The notes below the pieces were generated by a model. The model ran no database searches, was not told the origin of the DNA, and was given only the letters and a program-made list of their open reading frames with translations. 64,000 nucleotides of DNA. It comes from an uncultured Lachnospiraceae bacterium. Lineage in GTDB: Bacteria > Bacillota > Clostridia > Lachnospirales > Lachnospiraceae. How positions within the stretch are numbered: position 1 is the stretch's first letter; every line of letters begins with the position of its first letter. Location: assembly GCA_902767015.1 (NCBI GenBank), contig CACXFV010000116.1, positions 1-64,000 on the forward strand, written 5' to 3'. A program made the translations under genes and the position numbers. This document shows positions 45,273 to 54,842 of the stretch, piece by piece.

Positions 45273-46466
45273 ATGAGTGACAAGAAAAAAATAGAAAGGG
45301 TAATATGGATCGTGTTAGACAGTGTAGGAATGGGGGAGGCACCGGATGCGGCCGATTTCGATGATGTCGGAACAAATACCATCGGGCATGTCGCGCAAAA
45401 GCATGGAGGACTTCATCTTCCTAATATGGTAAAGCTCGGCATAGGTAATATTGACGGAATGCGTTATCTGGACAGATGTGACAATCCGACAGGCTGCTAT
45501 GGAAAAATGAGAGAGAAATCTAATGGAAAGGATACCACGATAGGACATTGGGAGATGACGGGAATCTATTCGCCTAAAAGATTTCCTACTTATCCTGACG
45601 GATTTCCGGCTGAAATCATTGATGAACTGATTGTCACAGCAAAGCTTCCGGGGATTCTCGGCAACAAGGTGGCATCAGGAACAGAGATTATCAAAGAGCT
45701 TGGCGATGAGCATATGGCAACGAAAAAGCCTATTGTGTATACCTCAGCAGACAGTGTTTTCCAGATTGCCTGTCATGAAGAAATATATCCGCCGCAAAAG
45801 TTATATGAACTGTGCCAAACGGCAAGACAGATACTCTGCGGTGAAAATGAAGTGGCAAGAGTGATTGCAAGACCATTTATTGGTAATAATGCTAAAGAGG
45901 GATTTACAAGAACTGCTAACAGACGTGATTTTTCCAAGAAACCCAGCGAGGATAACCTTTTGGGAAGGATGAAAAAATCAGGACAAAATGTGGCAGGTGT
46001 CGGTAAGATAGAAGATATTTTTGCGGGAGTGGGTATCACACATTCCGTCCACACAAAAGATAATATGGATGGAATGGATAAAACCCTTGAATATATGGAT
46101 ACAATAGAAAAGGGGCTGATTTTCACCAATCTGGTGGAATTTGACTCGAAGTGGGGACATCGGAATGATTATGAGGGATATGCCAATGGTCTTGAGGCGT
46201 TTGATAAAAGGCTGATAGAGGTACTTGATAAAATGAGGGAGACGGATCTGTTGATGATTGATGCCGACCATGGTTGTGATCCGACGACGAAGGGAACAGA
46301 TCACACAAGGGAATTTGTTCCACTTTTAGTCTATGGCAAAGGAATCAGGCAGAACATCAATCTTGGTACAAGGCAGAGCTTTGCCGATGCCGGAGAGACG
46401 GTGGCGCAAATATTTGGCGTAGGACCGCTTCCTCTGGGAACAGGTTTTTTGGCGGAAATTATGTAA
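45273..46466 (+). CDS. deoB: Phosphopentomutase
   Basis: A 397-aa alkaline-phosphatase-superfamily enzyme: [28 protein letters not shown] (phospho-Thr), [18 protein letters not shown] and [12 protein letters not shown] carry the metal ligands. It interconverts (deoxy)ribose-1- and 5-phosphate. Strong AAAGGAGG site. pdp follows 19 bp later, forming a nucleoside salvage operon. Confidence 0.95.
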   Translation: MSDKKKIERVIWIVLDSVGMGEAPDAADFDDVGTNTIGHVAQKHGGLHLPNMVKLGIGNIDGMRYLDRCDNPTGCYGKMREKSNGKDTTIGHWEMTGIYSPKRFPTYPDGFPAEIIDELIVTAKLPGILGNKVASGTEIIKELGDEHMATKKPIVYTSADSVFQIACHEEIYPPQKLYELCQTARQILCGENEVARVIARPFIGNNAKEGFTRTANRRDFSKKPSEDNLLGRMKKSGQNVAGVGKIEDIFAGVGITHSVHTKDNMDGMDKTLEYMDTIEKGLIFTNLVEFDSKWGHRNDYEGYANGLEAFDKRLIEVLDKMRETDLLMIDADHGCDPTTKGTDHTREFVPLLVYGKGIRQNINLGTRQSFADAGETVAQIFGVGPLPLGTGFLAEIM

Positions 46467-46485
46467 TATAGAAATGAGGATTAGT

Positions 46486-47811
46486 ATGAGAATATACGAT
46501 ATTATTGCAAAGAAACGAGACGGATTTGAACTCTCGAAGGAAGAAATAGAATATTTTGTCAATGGATTTACTGACGGTGAGATACCCGATTATCAGATAT
46601 CGTCACTTTTGATGGCAATCTATTTTTCGGGAATGAATGACACGGAGACATTGAATCTCACGATGGCAATGGCAAATAGTGGTGATATTCTTGATTTGTC
46701 TGCTATATCAGGTGTTAAAGTTGATAAGCACAGTACGGGCGGAGTGGGCGACAAGACTTCCCTTGTTATTGCGCCCATGGTGGCAGCCCTTGGTGTGCCG
46801 GTGGCTAAGATGTCAGGCAGGGGACTGGGGCACACAGGGGGTACCATTGATAAGCTGGAGAGTATACCGGGATTTTCAACGATTCTCTCCAAGGAGCAGT
46901 TTATAGAGAATGTCAACACTATCAGGCTGGCGTTGGTAGGACAGACGGCGAATCTGGCACCGGCAGATAAAAAATTATATGCACTCAGGGACGTGACAGC
47001 GACAGTGGACAATATGTCTCTCATTGCCAGCAGTATTATGAGTAAAAAACTGGCTTCTGGTGCGGATGCCATAGTGCTGGATGTAAAGACAGGAAGCGGC
47101 GCTTTTATGAGAAATGAGGATGATGCCCTGCTGTTGGCAAGAGAGATGGTCAATATCGGGAATGGCGCCGGCAGAAATACCATTGCAGTTGTTACTAACA
47201 TGGAGGAGCCCCTTGGCAATGCGGTGGGAAATGCTCTTGAGGTAAAGGAGGTTATTGACACACTGAAGGGAAACGGCCCGAAGGACTTGCTCTCTGTATC
47301 ACTGGTACTTGGCAGCTATATGTTATTATTGGCAGGAAGAACAGATAGTGTGGAATCGGCCATGGATATGTTGTTAAAGACGATTGAGGATGGCAGTGCC
47401 CTGCGAAAATTCAGAGAGTTTATAGAAGCGCAGGGAGGAAAGGGAGAAGTTATTGATAATACGGAGCTTCTCCCAAAGGCGAAGATTGTGATGAAGGTTA
47501 CCGCTGTACAGAATGGATTTGTGAAGGCAATAGACGCCAGACAGGTAGGAAGGGCATCTCTTGCGCTGGGAGGCGGCAGAGAGACGAAAGAGAGTGTTAT
47601 TGATCCGGCGGTTGGAATTGTTTTGCATAAAAAGGTGGGAGACAGCATTTTGAAGGAAGAAGTGCTTGCCACCATCTATGCCAATGATACGGAACAGTTA
47701 AAGCAGGCAGACGAGCTATTGCAGCAGGCGTTCGAATTGTCGGAAAAGCCTGTCGAGCAACAGCAGTTAATCAAGTGGGTGGTTTCTAAAAGCGGGGTTG
47801 AGAAGGTGTAG
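46486..47811 (+). CDS. pdp: Pyrimidine-nucleoside phosphorylase
   Basis: ATG 46486 is 6 nt after GAGGA; ATG 46474 overlaps that site. The 441-aa protein has [38 protein letters not shown] and [11 protein letters not shown], the phosphate and nucleoside binding parts of the thymidine/pyrimidine phosphorylase family. It releases (deoxy)ribose-1-phosphate, the substrate of DeoB. Confidence 0.94.
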   Translation: MRIYDIIAKKRDGFELSKEEIEYFVNGFTDGEIPDYQISSLLMAIYFSGMNDTETLNLTMAMANSGDILDLSAISGVKVDKHSTGGVGDKTSLVIAPMVAALGVPVAKMSGRGLGHTGGTIDKLESIPGFSTILSKEQFIENVNTIRLALVGQTANLAPADKKLYALRDVTATVDNMSLIASSIMSKKLASGADAIVLDVKTGSGAFMRNEDDALLLAREMVNIGNGAGRNTIAVVTNMEEPLGNAVGNALEVKEVIDTLKGNGPKDLLSVSLVLGSYMLLLAGRTDSVESAMDMLLKTIEDGSALRKFREFIEAQGGKGEVIDNTELLPKAKIVMKVTAVQNGFVKAIDARQVGRASLALGGGRETKESVIDPAVGIVLHKKVGDSILKEEVLATIYANDTEQLKQADELLQQAFELSEKPVEQQQLIKWVVSKSGVEKV

Positions 47812-47862
47812 CGCAACCGGTCCGAACGTGACCTGAATAGTTACTATTTTGCGAAGAAAATT

Positions 47863-47891
47863 TTGTACAGGTTATGGACTTTGAATATAAA
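47863..47891 (+). promoter_or_regulatory. Promoter of the LTA-synthase-like gene leader
   Basis: TTGTAC (47863-47868), 17-bp spacer, TATAAA (47886-47891). Transcription would start near 47898, ~260 nt before the ATG. Confidence 0.5.
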
Positions 47892-47939
47892 ATGTGCTAA
47901 ACTGTCCTAAGCTTTGAAAGTCGTTTAATGAGGTAAAGT

Positions 47940-48062
47940 GTGAAAAATACTTCTAAGGCGTCAAATGACGCCGCCTAAGAAGTATTAGATTTTCAAACAG
48001 AAGAATGTCTCTGAGAGCCATTCTTCATTTACTGTTTGTGCCGCCTGCGGCGGCATGTTTGG
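47940..48062 (+). other. Multi-hairpin leader upstream of LTA-synthase-like gene
   Basis: Three consecutive stems can form: AATACTTCT..GGCG with CGCC..AGAAGTATT (47946-47986); CAAACAGAAGAATG with CATTCTT..CTGTTTG (about 47994-48040); and GCCGCC/GGCGGC around TGC (about 48040-48055). No ORF of note. Together with the terminator that follows, this is either a small RNA or a regulated leader. Confidence 0.5.
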
Positions 48063-48094
48063 AAGTTTGAAAGTTTTACTTTCAAACTTTTTAT
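48063..48094 (+). terminator. Intrinsic terminator before LTA-synthase-like gene
   Basis: AAGTTTGAAAGT (48063-48074) pairs perfectly with ACTTTCAAACTT (48078-48089), loop 3 nt, followed by a T-run. It ends 66 bp before the next start codon. Confidence 0.8.
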
Positions 48095-48160
48095 TGGCGA
48101 CAGTATCGAAACAAAGCTTTGCTTTGTTAGCATGGCTTGCGATATGCAGGAGGTGAAAAA

Positions 48161-50179
48161 ATGAAAAAGTTAAAAGAATTGTGGACAAATAAAATATATA
48201 GAAGAAACATATTTCAATTTCTTCTTCTTCCTATCTTGATAGAGCTTGCGATTGAGATGCTTAACAGAGTTTCGATAATAGAGGGCATAAAATTTATGTT
48301 CCTGCATCCGGTTCCGTTCTTCTGTAACATGATGTTTATACAGGTTTCGCTCTGCGTGGGTTTGCTGGTGAAAAAGAGAGTATTCTATATTTCGTTTGTC
48401 TCCAGCATCTGGATGATTTTTGGAATAACGAATGGTGTTTTGTTAAATGTGAGGGTTACGCCGTTCAATGCCACAGATTTAAGACTTATCGATACGGCAA
48501 GAACCATTCTTGACCAGTATTTTACGCCTTTTCTGATTACCCTGACGGCTGTCGCCATATGTGCTGTTGTCGTGATTCTGATTATTCTGTTTATAAAGGC
48601 GCCGAAGATAGAGTATAAGATTAATTATTGGAAGAATTTGATTCTTGTGGGAATCTCGGCATTAGTCTGTGTGGTCAGTCTGAATGTGGCGATGGAGACA
48701 GGTTTTCTTGCCAGTAAGTTTACCAATCTTACGATAGCCTATAGAAGCTATGGATTCGTTTATTGCTTTGGTTCAGGTTTATTTAACAGTGGTGTGAGAA
48801 AGCCGGAGGATTATTCAGAGGACAGAATTGACGAGATATTAGAGAAAATTAAGCAGGAGAAGGGTGAATTTCCGACACATTCAGCCGAGAAGGATCATGT
48901 CAGTAAGACACCTAATATTATTTTTCTGCAGTTGGAGTCCTTTTTTGACATCAATAAGGCAGAAAAGATACAGTTTTCGGAAGATCCGATACCTAATTTT
49001 AACAGGTTGAAAAAGGAGTATACCTCGGGATTTCTCAATGTATTTAATGTGGGCTATGGAACCTGTAATACAGAGTTTGAGATTATGACCAGTATGAATC
49101 TGGAGGATTTCGGACCGGGTGAGATACCATATAAGTCAATTTTGACGAGCACCGTGTGTGAAAGTGTAGCATTTGATCTGAAAGAGTATGGGTATTCCAC
49201 CCATGTCATCCATAATAATGATGCTACTTTTTATTCGAGAAAATCGGTATTCCCGAATATCGGTATGGATACTTTTACTTCTGTCGAATATATGAATATA
49301 GAGGAATTTACCTATGAGGGATGGGCAAAGGACAAGTACCTTACGAATGAGATTATCAAGACATTAAAGAGTACCAAAGAGCAGGATTATATTTATACCA
49401 TTTCCGTGCAGGGACATGGAAGCTACCCCACAAATGCAGTTCTTGAAGATCCTGTTATTAAAGTAGTGGGTGGTATAGAGAATGAGGGACGGAAAAATGC
49501 AATTGAATATTATGCAAATCAGATTCATGAGATGGATGACTTTATTGTGGAGCTGATTGATGCATTGGAGGATTTGGGAGAGGATACCATCCTTGTTATG
49601 TATGGTGACCATCTGCCGGGACTTGGCTTTTCAGAGGAGGAGCTTACAAATAAGTCGCTTTATCAGACAGAGTATATTATATGGAATAATATCGGACTTG
49701 CCAAAGAGGATGAAGACATAAGGACATACCGGTTATCGCCAAAGGTGCTTAAGTCCTTGGGAATGACAGCGGGTGTCATTAACAAATATCATCAGGAATA
49801 CGGAGAGAATGAAGAATACTTAAGTGGTCTTCAGAATCTTGAGTATGATATTCTTTATGGTGATCAGATTGCCTACGGCGGTGTCAGTCCGTATGTTGCG
49901 ACAGACATGAAAATGGGAGTGGAAGAGATTACGATATCCAGAATTAGTCCGGTGAAGATTGACGGAGAGAATTATGTGGAGATTATCGGTGAGAATTTTA
50001 CAAAGTCAAGCAAAGTGATGGTAAATGGAGACGATTATGACACATCCTTTGTTGATTCCGGAACTTTGCGGATTAAATATGACAAGTTAAAATCCCTTGA
50101 TTCCTTTGTGGTAAATCAGGTCGATAAGGATAACGGTTACGTCATCAGCTCTACAAAAGAGTGCCTGTATTACTCATAA
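48161..50179 (+). CDS. LTA synthase-family sulfatase with C-terminal TIG-like domain
   Basis: ATG 48161 is 6 nt after AGGAGGT. Five N-terminal membrane helices (~12-185) are followed by an extracellular sulfatase-fold domain: TPNIIFLQLESFFDI (metal-binding Glu), nucleophile Thr304 in YGTCNTEFEIMTSMN, and MYGDHLPGLG. This is the layout of lipoteichoic acid synthases and related glycerophosphotransferases using phosphatidylglycerol. Residues ~590-672 (ISRISPVKIDGENYVEIIG, GENFTKSSKVMVNGDDY) look like an added TIG/IPT immunoglobulin-like domain. Total length is 672 aa. Confidence 0.87.
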   Translation: MKKLKELWTNKIYRRNIFQFLLLPILIELAIEMLNRVSIIEGIKFMFLHPVPFFCNMMFIQVSLCVGLLVKKRVFYISFVSSIWMIFGITNGVLLNVRVTPFNATDLRLIDTARTILDQYFTPFLITLTAVAICAVVVILIILFIKAPKIEYKINYWKNLILVGISALVCVVSLNVAMETGFLASKFTNLTIAYRSYGFVYCFGSGLFNSGVRKPEDYSEDRIDEILEKIKQEKGEFPTHSAEKDHVSKTPNIIFLQLESFFDINKAEKIQFSEDPIPNFNRLKKEYTSGFLNVFNVGYGTCNTEFEIMTSMNLEDFGPGEIPYKSILTSTVCESVAFDLKEYGYSTHVIHNNDATFYSRKSVFPNIGMDTFTSVEYMNIEEFTYEGWAKDKYLTNEIIKTLKSTKEQDYIYTISVQGHGSYPTNAVLEDPVIKVVGGIENEGRKNAIEYYANQIHEMDDFIVELIDALEDLGEDTILVMYGDHLPGLGFSEEELTNKSLYQTEYIIWNNIGLAKEDEDIRTYRLSPKVLKSLGMTAGVINKYHQEYGENEEYLSGLQNLEYDILYGDQIAYGGVSPYVATDMKMGVEEITISRISPVKIDGENYVEIIGENFTKSSKVMVNGDDYDTSFVDSGTLRIKYDKLKSLDSFVVNQVDKDNGYVISSTKECLYYS

Positions 50180-50201
50180 AGAAGTTTTCATAATCTCTTG
50201 C

Positions 50202-50246
50202 AAGCCTCATATAATTAATAATAATATTAATTTGTGAGGCTTTTCT
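50202..50246 (+). terminator. Stem-loop overlapping the dacF ribosome binding site
   Basis: AAGCCTCA (50202-50209) pairs with TGAGGCTT (50235-50242) around an AT-rich, partly self-complementary loop, followed by TTCT. The GAGG at 50236-50239 is the only ribosome binding site for dacF and lies in the 3' arm. Confidence 0.65.
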
Positions 50247-51500
50247 ATGTGCAGAAGAAATTTTTTAAAAAAAATAAAAGTAATCATGCTGATGGTTGTC
50301 GTGGCAGTAGTAAGCTGTGGCAATGGGGGAACATGGGGACAAAGAAACTGTTTTGCCTCTTCTTATAATGTTGATGAAAACAGAGAGATACTGACGGTAA
50401 ATGCTAATAATACAGGGGAGCTGCCTATTACCGCGAAGAGTGCTATATTAATGGAGGCGTCTACCGGAAAAGTTCTGTATGAAAAAGAGGCAGATCAGAT
50501 TGTATCGCCGGCAAGTATTACAAAGATTATGACACTGATTCTGATTTTTGATGCAATTGAGGCGGGGAAAATCGATTATGATGATATTGTCACCACAAGT
50601 GAGCATGCTAAGTCCATGGGCGGTTCACAGGTATTTTTAGAGACAGGGGAGCAGCAGACGGTAGAAACTTTGATTAAGTGCATTGTCATTGCATCGGGAA
50701 ATGATGCCAGTGTGTGCATGGCAGAGTACATAGCAGGCAGTGAGGAAGCTTTTGTGGCGATGATGAACCGGCGGGCACAGGAATTGCATATGACAAACAC
50801 TGTCTTTCAGGACTGTTGTGGTCTCAATGATACGATGGAGCATCATACATCAGCCCGTGATGTAGCCATTATGAGCAGAGAGTTGATTACGAAATATCCG
50901 CAGATACATCAATATTCCACGATATGGATGGAAAATATTATACACGTGACAGATAAAGGGAGCAAGGAATTTACTCTTGCAAATACCAACAAGCTGTTAA
51001 AGCAGTATGAATGGACCACCGGTCTTAAGACGGGAAGCACCTCCCTTGCAAAGTATTGTCTGAGCGCTACGGCATGTAAGGATGATATCAATCTGATTGC
51101 CGTTATTATGGGAGCACCGGACTATAAGGCAAGGTTTTCCGAGGCACTTACCCTGCTGAATTACGGATATTCTGTCATAGACATTTATCATGACAGCAAT
51201 GAAGAGTTGGCAAGTCAGGTAAAGATTAAGAACGGAGTAAAGGACAGTATTGGCATTACTGTGGAAGGAGAATTTTCTTATGTCTGTGATAAAAACGAGG
51301 ATAGTGCCGAAATTCATAAGACAGTGGATTTAAAAAACAAGTTAGTGGCACCGGTAAAAAAAGGAGAAACAATAGGAACAATTACATATTATATAGGGGA
51401 TAAAACCATTGGCAGCATCGATATTATTGCCACTGATGAAGTGAAAAAAACAGGTTATGTAGACTATTTGAAAAAAATATGGTATAAATATATGGTATAA
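50247..51500 (+). CDS. dacF: D-alanyl-D-alanine carboxypeptidase (PBP5/DacF type)
   Basis: A 417-aa exported serine peptidase with signal peptide (~10-37). Active-site motifs: Ser90-Ile-Thr-Lys93 in SPASITKIM, SGND in VIASGNDASV, and KTG in WTTGLKTGST. A C-terminal PBP5 domain and a short amphipathic end (YLKKIWYKYM) for membrane association follow. It removes terminal D-Ala from stem peptides. The position before scpAB and after deoB-pdp matches the Bacillus dacF locus. Confidence 0.92.
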   Translation: MCRRNFLKKIKVIMLMVVVAVVSCGNGGTWGQRNCFASSYNVDENREILTVNANNTGELPITAKSAILMEASTGKVLYEKEADQIVSPASITKIMTLILIFDAIEAGKIDYDDIVTTSEHAKSMGGSQVFLETGEQQTVETLIKCIVIASGNDASVCMAEYIAGSEEAFVAMMNRRAQELHMTNTVFQDCCGLNDTMEHHTSARDVAIMSRELITKYPQIHQYSTIWMENIIHVTDKGSKEFTLANTNKLLKQYEWTTGLKTGSTSLAKYCLSATACKDDINLIAVIMGAPDYKARFSEALTLLNYGYSVIDIYHDSNEELASQVKIKNGVKDSIGITVEGEFSYVCDKNEDSAEIHKTVDLKNKLVAPVKKGETIGTITYYIGDKTIGSIDIIATDEVKKTGYVDYLKKIWYKYMV

Positions 51501-51591
51501 ATATATGGTATAGTTTTTGGATGCTTTTTTCCTTCGCAGACTACAGAAACTGTGAAGCATATATTTGTTACGTTATACAAGAGGTATTATC

Positions 51592-52335
51592 ATGGAATTG
51601 GAATTTAAACTGCAGGTGTTTGAGGGACCATTGGATTTACTGTTACATCTGATTGATAAGAATAAGGTTAATATTTATGATATTCCCATTGCACTGATTA
51701 CGGATCAGTATATGGAATATGTCAGACAGATGGATCGACAGGATTTGAATATTGTCAGTGAATTTCTGGTAATGGCAGCAACGTTGCTTGATATCAAAGC
51801 CAAGATGCTGTTGCCGAAGGAGCCGGAACCGGAGGAGGAAGAGGAGGATCCGAGAGCCGAGCTTGTCATGAAGCTGTTGGAATATAAAAAGTACAAATAT
51901 ATGTCTTATGAGCTGAAAGACCGTCAGGTGGACGCTTGCAAATTTATGTATAAAGAGCCGACCATTCCGGAGGAGATAAGAAAATATGAGCCCCCGGTGG
52001 ATTTGGATAAGCTGCTTGATGGCATTACCTTGAAGCGTCTTAATGACATTTTCAAGGAGGTAATCCGACGGCAGAAGGATAAGATTGATCCCATCAGAAG
52101 CAGGTTTGGAAGCATTGAGAAGGAGGAAGTGAGTATTGAAGAGAAGATGAATTATGTATTGGAATACACACAGACTAACAGACATTGCAGTTTTAGAAAA
52201 CTGATGCTTAAGCAGTGTTCAAAGCTGCAGATTATTGTTACCTTTCTTGCTATTCTTGAACTGATGAAGACCGGAAGGATTAATATAATGCAGAAAGCTA
52301 TTTTTGATGATATCATTATAGATGCAGTGGGATAA
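51592..52335 (+). CDS. scpA: Segregation and condensation protein A
   Basis: ATG 51592 lies 7 nt after AAGAGGT and gives MELEFKLQVFEGPLDLLLHL, the classic ScpA kleisin N-terminus; 247 aa. The central EPEPEEEEEDPRAELV linker and a C-terminal winged-helix region (CSKLQIIVTFLAILELMK) follow. ScpA bridges the SMC heads of the bacterial condensin with ScpB. Confidence 0.95.
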   Translation: MELEFKLQVFEGPLDLLLHLIDKNKVNIYDIPIALITDQYMEYVRQMDRQDLNIVSEFLVMAATLLDIKAKMLLPKEPEPEEEEEDPRAELVMKLLEYKKYKYMSYELKDRQVDACKFMYKEPTIPEEIRKYEPPVDLDKLLDGITLKRLNDIFKEVIRRQKDKIDPIRSRFGSIEKEEVSIEEKMNYVLEYTQTNRHCSFRKLMLKQCSKLQIIVTFLAILELMKTGRINIMQKAIFDDIIIDAVG

Positions 52336-52369
52336 GGCTGCGTAGCAGACGATGGAAGGAAGAATAGAC

Positions 52370-52939
52370 GTGGAGATACAGAAAATAGAGTCGATAATAG
52401 AGGCAATACTGTTTACAATGGGTAATTCCGTAGAGGTTGAGAAAATTGCCTATGCGATTGACCATGATGTGGAGACAACAAGGAAGATTATTCACAATAT
52501 GATGGACAGATATGCTGCAGAGGACAGGGGAATACAGATATGTGAGCTTGAAAATGCCTATCAGATGTGTACGAAAAAGGAGTTGTATGATTATCTGATT
52601 AAGGTGGCTTCGCAACCTAAGAAGCAGGTGCTCACAGATGTTCTTTTAGAGACATTGTCCATCATTGCCTATAAGCAGCCGGTGACCAAGACAGAGATTG
52701 AAAACATCCGTGGCGTAAAGTGTGACCATGCCGTCAATAAATTAGTAGAGTATGAACTCGTATGTGAAGTGGGAAGATTAGATGCACCGGGAAAGCCGAT
52801 TGTATTTGGTACGACGGAAGAATTTCTGAGAAGATTCGGCATTACCTCTGTGGAAGATCTGCCGGAGCTGAATGCGGAGAAAGAGGAGGAGTTTAAAGAA
52901 GAGGCAGAGGAAGAGGCGCAGCTTAAGCTGAATGTATAA
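52370..52939 (+). CDS. scpB: Segregation and condensation protein B
   Basis: GTG 52370 is 9 nt after GGAAGGA and gives the usual MEIQKIESIIEAILF; ATG 52352 precedes this site. The 189-aa protein has two winged helices and the conserved LSIIAYKQPVTKTEIENIRG block, then an acidic C-terminus. It binds ScpA in the SMC complex. It lies 34 bp after scpA. Confidence 0.94.
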   Translation: MEIQKIESIIEAILFTMGNSVEVEKIAYAIDHDVETTRKIIHNMMDRYAAEDRGIQICELENAYQMCTKKELYDYLIKVASQPKKQVLTDVLLETLSIIAYKQPVTKTEIENIRGVKCDHAVNKLVEYELVCEVGRLDAPGKPIVFGTTEEFLRRFGITSVEDLPELNAEKEEEFKEEAEEEAQLKLNV

Positions 52940-52993
52940 GAGAGACATTGTTGGTATAATATTACAATTATATGTATAAAATTTATAAAAAAT

Positions 52994-53037
52994 AGAGTTT
53001 TTTTATGCAAAATGCACAAAAAAAACTCTTTTTTTAT
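52994..53037 (+). terminator. Terminator after scpB
   Basis: AGAGTTTTTTT (from 52994) pairs with AAAAAAACTCT, followed by a T7 run. It closes the dacF-scpAB transcript. Confidence 0.8.
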
Positions 53038-53048
53038 TGCTAATAATA

Positions 53049-53077
53049 TTGACAATCATAATTGTGAATGTTATACT
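53049..53077 (+). promoter_or_regulatory. Promoter of the malEFG-type operon
   Basis: Perfect TTGACA (53049-53054), 17-bp spacer, TATACT (53072-53077). The leader to the malE start is ~285 nt, open and AT-rich; I see no clear catabolite-response (cre) element in it. Confidence 0.7.
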
Positions 53078-53367
53078 AAAAAAGAACAGTGATGCATAAA
53101 TCCTATAAGTATTTTATATAATATTTCCTGTTTTTTCCTGTTATTAATCATAAAATATGACAGTGAAAATTGTGAATAATTACTATAAGATGTGACAACG
53201 GATTAGTATGCGTAGGTTGGCAGATGCGTGTATTTGTGAAAAATGACGAATTGTCATATGTATCTGCCGGTGTGTTATGTAACAGTCTGCGAATGGACTA
53301 TTATATGAACGAGAAAAGTGCTGTTCGCAGAAAAAAACAGAGTTTAGACTCGGAAAGGAAGAAAAAA

Positions 53368-54675
53368 ATGAAAAAGAGAATTTTAGCAGGTGCCTTAGTT
53401 TTAACTATGGCTGCAACAGCTGTTACAGGCTGTGGCAAGAGAAAATCTACTACTGAGACCACAGAATGGGATGTTAATCAGATTGAGTTTAAAACAGGTC
53501 AGCAGATTAACACAACGGAAAAGATTCAGTTGCTTGTCTGGGAGTCAGCAGAAGGTCCGGATGAATTTATTGAGAAGGCAGGAGAGTATTTCACAAAGCT
53601 GTATCCAAACATTACAATCAAGTACACCAACGTAGAGTCAACAGATGCGAACTCAAAGATTGTTATGGACGGACCTGGAGGACATGGACCTGACCTTTTC
53701 GCTACAGCACATAATAACTGTGGTGTTATGGCAGCAGGTACACATATTGAGCCGATTCCGGAGTCAGAGAGAGAGATACTGGAGTCTTCATGTACACCGG
53801 CCGCTCTGCAGGGTGCTACACTGAATGCAAAAGATGGTACTTCTACACTTTATGGTTTCCCTGTATCGGTAGAGACATATGCTGTATTCTACAACAAGGC
53901 TCTTATTAAAGAGGAAGAAGTTCCTAAGACAATGTCAGAATTGGTAGATTATATCAGCAACTACAAGAATGGTGATGTTTATCCGTTCCTTCTTGATGCA
54001 GGTAATGCATACTACAGTGTAATGTTTACTTCATCACCGGAGAACAAGTTATACGGTCCTCAGGGAAGTGATATCACAAATACATACATGAATACAGATA
54101 CAGCAGTTGCACAGATGGCTGATTTTGTTGCTTTATCAAAGGCAATCGGTATGAAGTCAGGTGATATCGATTTCAAACATAACGATTCGCTGTTTGCAGC
54201 TGGTAAGCTGGTAATGGATGTTTCAGGTGCATGGAACATCAAGACTTTCAAGGAAGCAGGTGTTGACTTCGGTATCACAGCTATTCCTTCTATGACAGGT
54301 TCATCACAGCCACCTACAAACTTCATGGGTGTTAGATGTATGTATGTATCATCATACTCTAAGCATAAACCGGAAGCAATTGCATTCGCAGAGTTCCTTA
54401 TGACAAAAGAGATGCAGCAGTTAAGATGTGAGATTACAAGCACAATGCCTGCAAGAGATGACGTTTTGGCTAACATCAATAATGACGAGATTAAGGAATA
54501 CATGGAAGGCTTAAATAAGCAGATTGCATATTCTTACCCAATGCCAAGCATGAGCCAGGCAAGCTTGTTCTGGTCAGCATTCGGTTCAGCATATTCAAAT
54601 ATCTGGAATGGTGAAGCTACAGATATTCAGGCAGAGCTTAATAAGGCTGATGCTAATGCAACGAAGAAAGATTAA
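53368..54675 (+). CDS. malE: Maltose/maltodextrin-type ABC transporter, substrate-binding lipoprotein
   Basis: ATG 53368, 7 nt after AAGGAAG, opens a lipoprotein signal with lipobox VTGC (Cys ~24); the frame is open upstream to 53224 but that part is charged and unlike any signal. The 435-aa protein is a family-1 solute-binding protein: QLLVWESAEGPDEFIEKA, GPGGHGPDLFATAHN, YGFPVSVETYAVFYNK, and a C-terminal WSAFGSAYSNIWNG segment. It binds malto-oligosaccharides or a similar sugar and delivers it to MalF/MalG. Codon use is notably richer in ACA/TCA and GTT/GCT than in neighbours, consistent with high expression. Confidence 0.88.
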   Translation: MKKRILAGALVLTMAATAVTGCGKRKSTTETTEWDVNQIEFKTGQQINTTEKIQLLVWESAEGPDEFIEKAGEYFTKLYPNITIKYTNVESTDANSKIVMDGPGGHGPDLFATAHNNCGVMAAGTHIEPIPESEREILESSCTPAALQGATLNAKDGTSTLYGFPVSVETYAVFYNKALIKEEEVPKTMSELVDYISNYKNGDVYPFLLDAGNAYYSVMFTSSPENKLYGPQGSDITNTYMNTDTAVAQMADFVALSKAIGMKSGDIDFKHNDSLFAAGKLVMDVSGAWNIKTFKEAGVDFGITAIPSMTGSSQPPTNFMGVRCMYVSSYSKHKPEAIAFAEFLMTKEMQQLRCEITSTMPARDDVLANINNDEIKEYMEGLNKQIAYSYPMPSMSQASLFWSAFGSAYSNIWNGEATDIQAELNKADANATKKD

Positions 54676-54700
54676 GAATTGATTTGGAATTAATTCGGAT

Positions 54701-54766
54701 AATCAGCTTAAAGGGAAACCTTTAAGCTGATTGCCGATAACATTATCGCAAATAATAATTGCGATA
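54701..54766 (+). other. Two intercistronic hairpins between malE and malF
   Basis: First: AATCAGCTTAAAGG (54701-54714), GAAA tetraloop, perfect 14-bp complement (54719-54732). Second: TATCGCAA (54744-54751) with TTGCGATA (54759-54766). Neither has a T-run, so they look like RNA-stabilising or processing elements that keep the upstream malE message abundant, similar in role to the E. coli malE-malF intercistronic REP. Confidence 0.7.
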
Positions 54767-54842
54767 TGTGTGAATATGAAATAAATATAAAAAGTAATAT
54801 TTATAATTGAAGAAAATATTAATTTGAAAGTTAGGTGAGTTT

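Noticed and set aside
53224..53367. Upstream extension of the malE reading frame
   Set aside because: The extra ~48 residues are charged and would bury the lipoprotein signal; ATG 53368 has the ribosome binding site and signal peptide.
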